A DNA stretch of 11,415 nt from Christensenella sp. UBA1750. GTDB taxonomy: Bacteria; Bacillota; Clostridia; Christensenellales; UBA1750. The stretch is taken from the NCBI GenBank assembly GCA_002315655.1, contig DCHO01000081.1, positions 186,749-198,163 on the forward strand, in the 5' to 3' direction. Below, piece by piece: positions 1 to 5,441 of this stretch (the stretch's first letter is position 1; each line of letters opens with the position of its first letter). The notes below the pieces were generated by a model. That model ran no database searches, had not been told where the DNA came from, and was given only the letters and a program-made list of their open reading frames with translations. Position numbers and translations under genes: made by a program.

Positions 1-23
1 TTCGAGCCCTGTTGTTCCCACCA
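1..23 (+). tRNA. 3' end of a tRNA, probably tRNA-Val (truncated by window edge)
   Basis: Only the T-loop (TTCGAGC, 1-7), the 3' half of the T-stem (8-12), the 3' acceptor strand (TGTTCCC, 13-19), the discriminator A (20) and an encoded CCA (21-23) are present. The anticodon is outside the window, so identity is not shown directly. Val is inferred from the common clostridial order Val-Asp-Phe-Gly-Cys and from the implied 5' acceptor GGGAACA. Confidence 0.8.
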
Positions 24-30
24 AACAAAT

Positions 31-107
31 GGCGCGGTAGCTCAGTTGGTTAGAGCGCCAGCCTGTCACGCTGGAGGTCGAGGGTTCGAGCCCCTTTCGC
101 GTCGCCA
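31..107 (+). tRNA. tRNA-Asp (anticodon GTC)
   Basis: A full cloverleaf folds. The 7-bp acceptor is 31-37 with 97-103 and includes G-T wobbles at the second and seventh pairs. The anticodon loop carries GTC, the T-loop is TTCGAGC (85-91), the discriminator is G (104) as expected for Asp, and CCA is encoded at 105-107. It lies 7 nt after the preceding tRNA, so both are probably cut from one transcript. Confidence 0.97.
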
Positions 108-112
108 TTTAT

Positions 113-188
113 GCCTGGGTAGCTCAGCTGGTAGAGCAGCAGACTGAAAATCTGCGTGTCGGTGGTTCAACTCCGCCCCCCGGCACCA
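113..188 (+). tRNA. tRNA-Phe (anticodon GAA)
   Basis: A 76-nt cloverleaf has D-stem GCTC/GAGC, a five-pair anticodon stem (139-143 with 151-155), loop CTGAAAA with anticodon GAA at 146-148, T-loop TTCAACT (166-172), discriminator A (185) and encoded CCA (186-188). The acceptor stem is not perfect: T116 (position 4) faces C181 (position 69), while the other six pairs are Watson-Crick. The gene probably still works, but the mismatch is unusual and is listed as a finding. Confidence 0.96.
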
Positions 189-190
189 AT

Positions 191-265
191 GCGGTAGTAG
201 CTCAGTGGTAGAGTGCCACCTTGCCAAGGTGGATGTCGCGGGTCCGAATCCCGTCTACCGCTCCA
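191..265 (+). tRNA. tRNA-Gly (anticodon GCC)
   Basis: The acceptor GCGGTAG (191-197) pairs perfectly with CTACCGC (255-261). The anticodon loop TTGCCAA carries GCC, the discriminator is T (262) as usual for Gly, and CCA is encoded at 263-265. It starts 2 nt after tRNA-Phe, which implies one polycistronic tRNA transcript. Confidence 0.97.
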
Positions 266-278
266 CTGAAAAAGAATT

Positions 279-303
279 GTGCCCATGCTTTGTGCGTGGG
301 CAC
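279..303 (+). other. 10-bp hairpin in the tRNA-Gly/tRNA-Cys spacer
   Basis: GTGCCCATGC (279-288) pairs with GCGTGGGCAC (294-303) around the loop TTTGT, with one T-G wobble. No T-run follows, so it is not an ordinary intrinsic terminator. It occupies most of the 46-nt spacer, the longest in the cluster. It may guide processing or protect the precursor. It is a structural observation only. Confidence 0.6.
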
Positions 304-311
304 AGGTCTAT

Positions 312-385
312 GGTGCCATAGCCAAGCGGTAAGGCGCGGGTCTGCAAAACCCTTATCCCCAGTTCGATTCTGGGTGGCACCTCCA
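312..385 (+). tRNA. tRNA-Cys (anticodon GCA)
   Basis: The acceptor GGTGCCA (312-318) pairs with TGGCACC (375-381). The anticodon loop reads CTGCAAA with GCA, the discriminator is T (382) as required for Cys, and CCA is encoded at 383-385. It is the last gene of the cluster and is followed at once by the terminator. Confidence 0.97.
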
Positions 386-386
386 G

Positions 387-420
387 AAAAAATCCTCATC
401 CAAAAGGATGAGGATTTTTT
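387..420 (+). terminator. Rho-independent terminator of the tRNA cluster
   Basis: AATCCTCATCC (391-401) and GGATGAGGATT (406-416) form an 11-bp stem with an AAAA loop. T415-T420 form a six-T tract on the 3' side, with As on the 5' side. It starts directly after the CCA of tRNA-Cys. Confidence 0.93.
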
Positions 421-422
421 CA
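415..422 (+). repeat. Left copy of 8-bp direct repeat TTTTTTCA
   Basis: TTTTTTCA at 415-422 recurs exactly at 565-572, flanking the palindrome-rich stretch 423-564. This is the arrangement expected of a target-site duplication. The T-run is low complexity and also serves the terminator, so chance cannot be excluded. Confidence 0.5.
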
Positions 423-564
423 ATGAAGTCGCCCTTGCGGGCTGATGAAGGAATGAAGACGCTTCGCTAATGAAGAAATTAACGAGGAAGAATGAGAGAA
501 TGGGGGCGACTTCGCTTCACTAGGCGCATTGCGCCGTCTTCGTGTTTGCGAAGCAAACGCTTCA
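423..564. mobile_element. MITE-like palindromic element (142 bp, non-coding)
   Basis: The stretch is built of inverted repeats. GAAGTCGCCC (425-434) is complementary to GGGCGACTTC (504-513), and GAAGACG (455-461) to CGTCTTC (535-541). Local palindromes lie at 523-535 (GGCGC/GCGCC) and 544-558 (GTTTGC/GCAAAC), and TGAAG/CTTCA form its ends (424-428 and 560-564). The word AATGAAG recurs at 422, 452 and 469. An 8-bp direct repeat brackets it. It has no coding capacity; the open frame across its right half is only an upstream extension of the next gene. It could be a non-autonomous mobile element or a REP/BIME-like repeat. No transposase is nearby. Confidence 0.55.
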
Positions 565-572
565 TTTTTTCA
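565..572 (+). repeat. Right copy of 8-bp direct repeat TTTTTTCA
   Basis: An exact match to 415-422 at the other edge of the palindromic element. Confidence 0.5.
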
Positions 573-595
573 CTGGTTTTATTGCAAATGAAAAC

Positions 596-601
596 AAGGA
601 G
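596..601 (+). promoter_or_regulatory. Ribosome binding site AAGGAG deciding the HAD start
   Basis: AAGGAG lies 7 nt before the ATG at 609. The open frame continues upstream to 492, but that ATG lies inside the palindromic element and has no comparable site. Confidence 0.85.
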
Positions 602-608
602 AACATCA

Positions 609-1259
609 ATGAAGGAAAACGATTATAGCGTTTCTCATTACATCTTCGACTTTGACGGCACACTGGTCGATTCCATGCCCTACTGGGGAAAAACGATGGT
701 GAAGCTGCTTGACGAAAACGGGGTCAAGTACCCGGACAATATTATCAACATCATCACGCCGATGGGGCTGAAAAATTCCTGCCGGTATCTGGCGGAGGAA
801 TTTCAACTGCCGGGCGGGGAGAAGGCGGTTCTGCAAACTGTTTTTGCGGACATGACGGTGCTGTATCGGGAGGTCATTCGGGCAAAGAAGGGTGTGGCGG
901 ACAAGCTCAAAGAACTGAAAGAGCAGGGGAAGGGACTGCACGTTCTGACCGCAAGCCCGCATATATGGGTAGATGCCTGTTTGAAAAACAACGGAATATT
1001 GGATTTGTTTGACGACGTTTGGACATTTGAGGACTTTGACACGCCGAAGACCGACCCGGAGACATACAAAGACGCGGTGAAGCGGATCAGGACGACCTTG
1101 AACGAGGTTGCCTTCTTGGACGATAACATTGGGGCGTGCAGGGCGGCGAAGGAATCCGGGATCGTCACCATCGGTGTGTTTGATGAAACCAGCAAAAATG
1201 ATAGGCCGCTGTTTATGAAAACCTGCGATGCGTACATTGACGGGTTTGACGAATTGTGA
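609..1259 (+). CDS. HAD-superfamily hydrolase (phosphoglycolate phosphatase / beta-phosphoglucomutase-like)
   Basis: This 216-aa protein has the full haloacid dehalogenase motif set. Motif I is DFDGTLVDS at residues 14-22, with Asp14 as nucleophile and Asp16 as acid/base. Motif II is Thr114/Ser116 in LTAS, motif III is Lys147 in TPKTDP, and motif IV is LDDN with Asp171/Asp172 for Mg2+. The helical stretch between motifs I and II (about residues 22-100) fits a subclass I cap as in Gph/PgmB-type enzymes. Length is normal for the family and there is no signal peptide, so it is cytosolic. It should hydrolyse a small phosphomonoester, but the substrate cannot be read from sequence. The start at 609 was chosen because of AAGGAG 7 nt upstream. 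A weak terminator follows. I recognise no promoter between the tRNA terminator and the start. Confidence 0.92.
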   Translation: MKENDYSVSHYIFDFDGTLVDSMPYWGKTMVKLLDENGVKYPDNIINIITPMGLKNSCRYLAEEFQLPGGEKAVLQTVFADMTVLYREVIRAKKGVADKLKELKEQGKGLHVLTASPHIWVDACLKNNGILDLFDDVWTFEDFDTPKTDPETYKDAVKRIRTTLNEVAFLDDNIGACRAAKESGIVTIGVFDETSKNDRPLFMKTCDAYIDGFDEL

Positions 1260-1262
1260 GGG

Positions 1263-1287
1263 AAAGCACTCTACACGGGTGCTTTTT
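1263..1287 (+). terminator. Probable intrinsic terminator after the HAD gene
   Basis: AAAGCAC (1263-1269) pairs with GTGCTTT (1279-1285) around a 9-nt loop, and T1283-T1287 form a five-T tract. The stem is short but directly follows the stop codon. Confidence 0.7.
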
Positions 1288-1308
1288 CTATGTTTTGGGG
1301 TGGGAGTG

Positions 1309-1317
1309 TGGTATAAT
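1309..1317 (+). promoter_or_regulatory. Extended -10 promoter for the esterase gene
   Basis: TGG followed by TATAAT (1312-1317) matches a perfect -10 with the TGn extension. No good -35 box lies 16-18 bp upstream (about 1289-1294 reads TATGTT), which fits an extended -10 promoter. It lies 34 nt before the ATG. Confidence 0.75.
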
Positions 1318-1350
1318 GGGGTCAATAAAGATGAATGGCGGTGACGAAAA

Positions 1351-2091
1351 ATGAAGATACAGGACGGAATGGAACAGAAGAAACAGCCCATTATCAGCTT
1401 TCTGATGGTGGGGCAGAGCAACATGGCGGGGCGGGGAAATCTCCATGAGGTGGCGGAAATCGTGAACCCCGACTGCTTCATGCTGCGGATGGGGCGTTGG
1501 CAGCCCATGCGGGAGCCGATCAACCCGGACAGAGCGATTTACGGTGCGGAATTTTGCAGCGGCGTGTCGCTGGCGGCGAGCTTTGCAGATGAATTTGCGA
1601 AAGGGCAGGGAAGAAAGGTTGGGCTGATTCCCTGCGCAGACGGCGGAACGAGAATCGAACAGTGGCTGCCCGGAGAAGTGCTGTATGACCATGCCGTGAT
1701 GATGGCAAAGCTGGCCATGCGTTCCTCAACCTTCGGCGGGATTTTGTGGCATCAGGGCGAGAGCAACTGCGGAGAGGACATGGCGGAATACGAGCGCAAG
1801 CTGCTTTGTGTGCTGAACGCTTTCCGCAAGGAGCTTCACGCGGAGGAGCTGCCCATCGTCATGGGAGAAATTTCCGAAAGCATCACGGATCGCTGGGTGC
1901 GAAGCGGCGAAGCACAGGCGGTGAACAGGGCAATTCATGCGGCGGCGGAAAAGCTGGAACTTTGCGATGTAGCCTCCGCAAAAGGGCTGGAATTAAAGAA
2001 AGACGGCATTCATTTTTCCTCTATATCTGCCCGGGAGATGGGGAAAAGATACTATGAAATCTACCGTAAACTGATAAATGCACGCATTTGA
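1351..2091 (+). CDS. SASA/SGNH-type carbohydrate acetylesterase (sialate O-acetylesterase-like)
   Basis: This 246-aa protein carries the signature of the SASA family, a branch of SGNH-like esterases. GQSNMAGRG at residues 21-29 supplies the nucleophile Ser23, GTRIEQW (99-105) follows, then WHQGESN at 133-139, and DGIH at 218-221 supplies the catalytic Asp/His pair. Family members remove O-acetyl groups from sialic acids or plant polysaccharides (CE6-like). Which substrate applies here is not visible. There is no signal peptide, so it would act inside the cell on imported or internal acetylated sugars. The start at 1351 has a weak GGTGA 6 nt upstream. An in-frame ATG at 1369 preceded by AGGA (1361-1364) is an equally plausible start and would shorten the protein by six residues. 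It is a single-gene unit with its own promoter, and no strong terminator follows. Confidence 0.9.
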   Translation: MKIQDGMEQKKQPIISFLMVGQSNMAGRGNLHEVAEIVNPDCFMLRMGRWQPMREPINPDRAIYGAEFCSGVSLAASFADEFAKGQGRKVGLIPCADGGTRIEQWLPGEVLYDHAVMMAKLAMRSSTFGGILWHQGESNCGEDMAEYERKLLCVLNAFRKELHAEELPIVMGEISESITDRWVRSGEAQAVNRAIHAAAEKLELCDVASAKGLELKKDGIHFSSISAREMGKRYYEIYRKLINARI

Positions 2092-2144
2092 GCCTCCGAA
2101 ATCCGCATCTTGGCGGTGAAAAACATCCACTTGGGGGAAGAATC

Positions 2145-2173
2145 TTGTCAAAAATAGCCTCTTACACTATAAT
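2145..2173 (+). promoter_or_regulatory. Sigma-A-type promoter of the LytTR operon
   Basis: TTGTCA (2145-2150) and TATAAT (2168-2173) are separated by 17 bp, a near-consensus housekeeping promoter. Transcription should begin near 2179-2181. The -35 overlaps CTTGTCA, which is inverted relative to TGACAAG at 2184-2190. Confidence 0.85.
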
Positions 2174-2178
2174 GACCG

Positions 2179-2188
2179 TGTCATGACA
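2179..2188. promoter_or_regulatory. Palindrome TGTCATGACA at the operon start point (candidate operator)
   Basis: A perfect 10-bp palindrome sits at the predicted transcription start. Its right half, TGACAAG (2184-2190), is the reverse complement of CTTGTCA (2144-2150) over the -35 box. The position suits a repressor or autoregulator, plausibly the LytTR protein encoded next. That assignment is inference, because LytTR sites are usually described as spaced direct repeats. Confidence 0.5.
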
Positions 2189-2205
2189 AGGAAGGGGGAA
2201 ACGCC

Positions 2206-2667
2206 ATGCCGACCGTTCGCATCGAGATCGTGCCGGAGCAGGAGGAGGACATTGTTCTGCGGTGCAGGGCTGTGACCCCACAGATTCTGAGATTGCAGGA
2301 AGCACTGGAAAAAGGCGGGGCGGCGCACTGGGAAATGCTGGTGACGCTGGGCGGCGTGGAGTACATTCTGCCCTACGACGACATTCTCTTTTTCGAGAGC
2401 CGCGACGAAAAAACTGCGGTGCACACGAAGACAAGGATGTATTACACGGAAGAAACGCTGGCGAAGCTGTCGCAGATCATACCAGGCGAGTTCTTCCGGG
2501 GTTCCAAATCGTGCATCGTGAATGTCAGGAAGATTTCCTCTCTGAAACGGGAGCTGACGGGCGTTTGCGAGGCGCGTTTTTCCGGGTGTGACAAGAATGT
2601 TTTCATTTCCAGAATGTATTACAAGGCCTTCCGCGAAAAGTTGGACGAAGTGCGGCTGGGAAGTTAA
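2206..2667 (+). CDS. LytTR-domain DNA-binding regulator without receiver domain
   Basis: This 153-aa protein has a LytTR DNA-binding domain over about residues 45-150. The typical core is the stretch GEFFRGSKSCIVNVRKI at 94-110, with FFES at 62-65 before it. The N-terminal 40 residues are short and contain no CheY-like receiver, so this is a stand-alone regulator and not a classical AgrA/LytR response regulator. Family members bind DNA through beta-strand loops. In Firmicutes such short LytTR proteins commonly precede a membrane protein gene (DUF3021 or LiaF-like) that probably controls them. That fits here, since a LiaF-like gene follows 12 bp later with its own AAGGAGG site. The start is supported by a G-rich Shine-Dalgarno site at 2191-2198. 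It is the first gene of the operon and may autoregulate through the palindrome at 2179-2188. Confidence 0.92.
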   Translation: MPTVRIEIVPEQEEDIVLRCRAVTPQILRLQEALEKGGAAHWEMLVTLGGVEYILPYDDILFFESRDEKTAVHTKTRMYYTEETLAKLSQIIPGEFFRGSKSCIVNVRKISSLKRELTGVCEARFSGCDKNVFISRMYYKAFREKLDEVRLGS

Positions 2668-2679
2668 AAGGAGGACAAC

Positions 2680-3411
2680 ATGAAAAACAAAAAATCGTTG
2701 GTGTTCGGCATTGCGCTGATTTTAGCGGCGCTGGGGCTGCTGTGCATGGGCTTCTTCCCGGAGCTCAACATTCTCTCGGGACTGCCCGTGTGGAAAATTA
2801 TCTTAGGGATTCTGCTGCTGCTGGGCTGTGTGGATCGCATTTTCTTTGCGGAGCATCCGGCGGAGCACTTCGACTGCATCTTTTTGCTGGGACTTATGTT
2901 CATTCTCTTTGAAAAGGAAATCGGCACGGCATTGGGTAAGGGCGAGGATTTCGTGAACAACTGGCTGGTGATCGGCGCTTCGCTGCTGCTCACCTTCGGG
3001 ATTCATGCGCTGCTGCCGAACGATCATAAGCACAAGTTTGAATTTGAGTTCAATTCGGATGATGAAAAGCATGGCGTTGTGACCGGCAGCGATTATTCCG
3101 GCAGTCTATCCGAAAATTCGGTCTACTTCGACCTTTCCGAAAAGCAGCAGTTCACGGCGGAAAACAAACTGGGGCAGTTGACCATTCACTTTCAGAACGA
3201 GGACATGGGCGACTTTGACAGACCTGTGGAGCTGAACGTCCGAAATGAGCTTGGGGAGATGGACATTGTGATTCCCGACGACTGGAACATTGACTGCCGC
3301 ATCAACAACAGCATGGGCAGCTGCAATGTGAAAAACAACGATTCGGAAAAGCTGCGCAAGGTGATTATTTCCGGCAGCAACCGCATGGGCGAAGTCAATA
3401 TCAGGCAGTAA
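2680..3411 (+). CDS. LiaF-like membrane protein (four TM helices plus C-terminal beta domain)
   Basis: This 243-aa protein has four hydrophobic segments at about residues 5-26, 36-56, 64-78 and 92-112. They are followed by a soluble domain (about 125-243) rich in short beta-strands with repeating Asn/Gly turns, for example KLGQLTIHF and ELGEMDIVIP. This matches the architecture of LiaF and related cell-wall stress proteins, with a DUF5668-type N-terminus and a DUF2154-type C-terminal domain. In Bacillus, LiaF inhibits the LiaRS two-component system. Here no histidine kinase is present, and the likely partner is the adjacent LytTR protein, by analogy and not by proof. An AAGGAGG site precedes the start. 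The C-terminal domain probably lies in the cytoplasm, given an even number of helices and a cytoplasmic N-terminus. Confidence 0.82.
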   Translation: MKNKKSLVFGIALILAALGLLCMGFFPELNILSGLPVWKIILGILLLLGCVDRIFFAEHPAEHFDCIFLLGLMFILFEKEIGTALGKGEDFVNNWLVIGASLLLTFGIHALLPNDHKHKFEFEFNSDDEKHGVVTGSDYSGSLSENSVYFDLSEKQQFTAENKLGQLTIHFQNEDMGDFDRPVELNVRNELGEMDIVIPDDWNIDCRINNSMGSCNVKNNDSEKLRKVIISGSNRMGEVNIRQ

Positions 3412-3423
3412 AAGGATATAAAA

Positions 3424-3840
3424 ATGAAGAAGATCGAAAACTTCAAACAGCGCAGCATTCAGGCACTCATTTCGGCGGTGTGCTCGATTCTCATCGGGGT
3501 GTGCCTGTACCCGCTCCTTTTCGGAATGCCCTTGACCGGGATGCCCGCAAAGGGCGATGTGAAGGAAATCAGGCTGGAATATGCCGGGAAGACCGTGACG
3601 CTCACGGATGCGGAGCAGGTTTCACTGGCACTGAATATGACGGCATACCTTAAATACAAGCCCTTTAAGGAAGCGACCATGGGTGAAAAGTCAGTGAGCA
3701 TGACCCTTTTTACCGAAGACGGCGAAGAAATCGCGCTGACAGGGTCGGAAAATGAAGTGACCTACAAGGATAAAACGCACCCCTTGAAGCAAGACGGTTT
3801 GTTTATGAAGGGAATCACTGCCCTGTACTTTGGCGAATAG
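3424..3840 (+). CDS. Small membrane-anchored protein of unknown function
   Basis: This 138-aa protein has a basic N-terminus (KKIENFKQR) and one hydrophobic segment at about residues 13-35, which could be an uncleaved anchor or a signal peptide. A roughly 95-residue, strand-rich domain follows (VKEIRLEYAGKTVTLTD). The probable topology is N-in with the domain outside the membrane. I do not recognise the family. The gene starts 12 bp after the LiaF-like gene, with AAAGGA upstream, and ends 12 bp before the Asp-box gene, so it is an operon member. It may sense or bind something at the envelope together with the LiaF-like protein, but the sequence does not show this. Confidence 0.8.
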   Translation: MKKIENFKQRSIQALISAVCSILIGVCLYPLLFGMPLTGMPAKGDVKEIRLEYAGKTVTLTDAEQVSLALNMTAYLKYKPFKEATMGEKSVSMTLFTEDGEEIALTGSENEVTYKDKTHPLKQDGLFMKGITALYFGE

Positions 3841-3852
3841 AGGAGAAGAATC

Positions 3853-4950
3853 ATGTTTGAGTTTTACACCGATGCGGACAAAAAGCTGTCCTCCCTGCTG
3901 GAACAGAAAAAGCTGCTGTGCGATTCCGTTGACCCGTTTCATCTGCCGCCCTGCCCGGGCATCGCGACCTATCCTGTGGAAATGCCGGATGAGCAGTACA
4001 GTTTCCTGCACGAAGCAGCGGTGATCCGCTTCCATGGGGTGCTGTATGCTTCGTGGTACAACAACCCCAAGGATGAATTGCAGGGCTTCACGCCCATCCG
4101 CGGGTGCAAGTCCTTTGACGAGGGCAAGACATGGACGGATATCGAGACGCTGGCGGAGGACAGGAGCGGGAAGATTCTCTACTGCCCGCCGGTCTATGCC
4201 ATCTGGGAGGACAGGCTCTATCTGCTGATGAACGAAATGGTCTCCGCCGACCACATTCACGGCATCGACCTGTATCGGCTCAACGAGGAAACGGGGAAGT
4301 TCGAGCTTCTGTGGCACCGCCCCATTCCGTTCAAGCTCAACACCAACGCCGTGTGGCTCGAAAACGGCAAAATGATGCTGCCCGGACGGGTGACGGAATT
4401 GGATCAATTCCCGCGCCCCCCCGCCGTGATTTTGGCGGACAACCCGGAAAGCGAATACCGCATCGTATATATTCAGAAGGACGGCGAGCTGCCGGACGGA
4501 ACGCTGCTGGTGCACCCGGAAATCTCCTGCATTGCGGACGGCGCAAGCATCACCATGTTCTGCCGCAACGATGACAGGCAGGTGCCGCTCATCTACGAAT
4601 CGGCGGATTTCGGGGAAATGTGGAGCAAGGTTAAGGAGCACAACATCCCCTTTTCAAGCAGCAAAATCTATGCGGGCACGCTGTCTGACGGGCGAAATTA
4701 CGTCATCGGCAATCTGGATGTGCAGCGGAAGCGGCTGGCACTGTTCGTGAGCAAAAAGGGCACGTTGGAATTTAACAGGGGCTATATGGTGCAGGACGGC
4801 GTTTCCGCGCAGTTCGGCTTCGGGTCGATGTGGCATTATCCTGTCTGCCACGAGGAAAACGGGAAGCTCTACATCATTTACACGGTGAATGTGGATGAAT
4901 CGAACCGCCGGGGCGCGGTGCTGTCGGTGATTGACATAGAGAAGCTGTAA
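3853..4950 (+). CDS. Cytosolic Asp-box (sialidase-fold, BNR) beta-propeller protein
   Basis: This 365-aa protein contains a canonical Asp-box, SFDEGKTW at residues 87-94, and a variant, SADFGEMW at 250-257 (Met for Thr). These are the markers of sialidase-like six-bladed propellers. Repeated blade-like strands (AVIRFHGVLYASWY, YAIWEDRLYLLMNE, HEENGKLYIIYTV) agree. There is no signal peptide or anchor, so it should be cytosolic, unlike most foraging sialidases. I could not place the arginine triad and Tyr/Glu pair of true GH33 enzymes with confidence, so hydrolase activity is unproven; a related glycoside hydrolase or a sugar-binding propeller is possible. An AGGAG sits 8 nt before the start. 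Its place in a LytTR-LiaF operon is unusual. Confidence 0.8.
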   Translation: MFEFYTDADKKLSSLLEQKKLLCDSVDPFHLPPCPGIATYPVEMPDEQYSFLHEAAVIRFHGVLYASWYNNPKDELQGFTPIRGCKSFDEGKTWTDIETLAEDRSGKILYCPPVYAIWEDRLYLLMNEMVSADHIHGIDLYRLNEETGKFELLWHRPIPFKLNTNAVWLENGKMMLPGRVTELDQFPRPPAVILADNPESEYRIVYIQKDGELPDGTLLVHPEISCIADGASITMFCRNDDRQVPLIYESADFGEMWSKVKEHNIPFSSSKIYAGTLSDGRNYVIGNLDVQRKRLALFVSKKGTLEFNRGYMVQDGVSAQFGFGSMWHYPVCHEENGKLYIIYTVNVDESNRRGAVLSVIDIEKL

Positions 4951-4967
4951 CGAGCGTTGGGGAGAAC

Positions 4968-5441
4968 ATGAAAAAGATGATTGAGACCGCCAACGGCGCA
5001 TTGCTCTTTACGCTGATCTGCACCCTTAGCAACGGCATTTTCTACCTTACAGGTTCAGACTATCGCTTCTTCTACGCGGTGAAGCTGCCCGCCTTTTTGG
5101 GCAAATGGGGCTTGCCGGTTTATCTGCTTGCGTTCCTGCTTTCGATTGTGCTCTACGGCGGGGCGTGGGTTCTGTCGTCGAAAAGGAAGGCATTTCTGCT
5201 CATTGGGGCGCTGCTGCTGGGCGCGGATTTCTGCCTGTGCGGAATTGCCCTTGCGACAGACGGGCTGACGGTTTTAAGCGGCTGTGACCTGCTGTTTCAT
5301 GCGCTGCTTATCGTGCTGCTGGTGAAGGGCTATATTGCCGCAAAGAAGCTGGCGGAACAGGAAAAGGCGGAGCAGGCCACGCTGGAAATGCTGAACAGCA
5401 TGATGGGAAACGGAGATAAAACGGATGAAGAACATCGTTGA
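4968..5441 (+). CDS. Four-helix integral membrane protein, unknown function
   Basis: This 157-aa protein has hydrophobic segments at about residues 9-28, 48-70, 74-96 and 105-125. A charged cytoplasmic-type tail (KKLAEQEKAEQATLEML and on to TDEEHR) could form a short amphipathic helix. I do not recognise the family. A GGGGAG site precedes the ATG. The last 17 nt overlap the start of the HD-domain gene in another frame, which points to translational coupling and a shared role, perhaps as its membrane partner. That role is inference. Confidence 0.8.
   Translation: MKKMIETANGALLFTLICTLSNGIFYLTGSDYRFFYAVKLPAFLGKWGLPVYLLAFLLSIVLYGGAWVLSSKRKAFLLIGALLLGADFCLCGIALATDGLTVLSGCDLLFHALLIVLLVKGYIAAKKLAEQEKAEQATLEMLNSMMGNGDKTDEEHR

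Noticed and set aside
202..445. Short open frames on both strands across the tRNA genes
   Set aside because: They translate tRNA sequence. The cloverleaf structures explain this stretch fully.
422..475. CRISPR-like reading of the recurring AATGAAG words
   Set aside because: The repeats are only 7 bp, unevenly spaced and separated by palindromes. There is no spacer-repeat regularity and no cas gene.
492..608. Longer N-terminus for the HAD protein
   Set aside because: It is encoded by the palindromic element and lacks a ribosome site. The AAGGAG before 609 fits the family's usual start just ahead of the DxD motif.
606..1523. 305-codon open frame on the minus strand
   Set aside because: It is antisense to the HAD gene and the start of the esterase gene, both of which have complete family motifs, and it shows no domain signature.
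2103..2116. Terminator after the esterase gene
   Set aside because: Only a 4-bp CCGC/GCGG stem with no T-tract, so it is too weak to call.
3691..4641. 316-codon open frame on the minus strand
   Set aside because: It is antisense to the Asp-box gene. Long antisense frames are expected with this codon usage, and no recognisable motif or operon context supports it.
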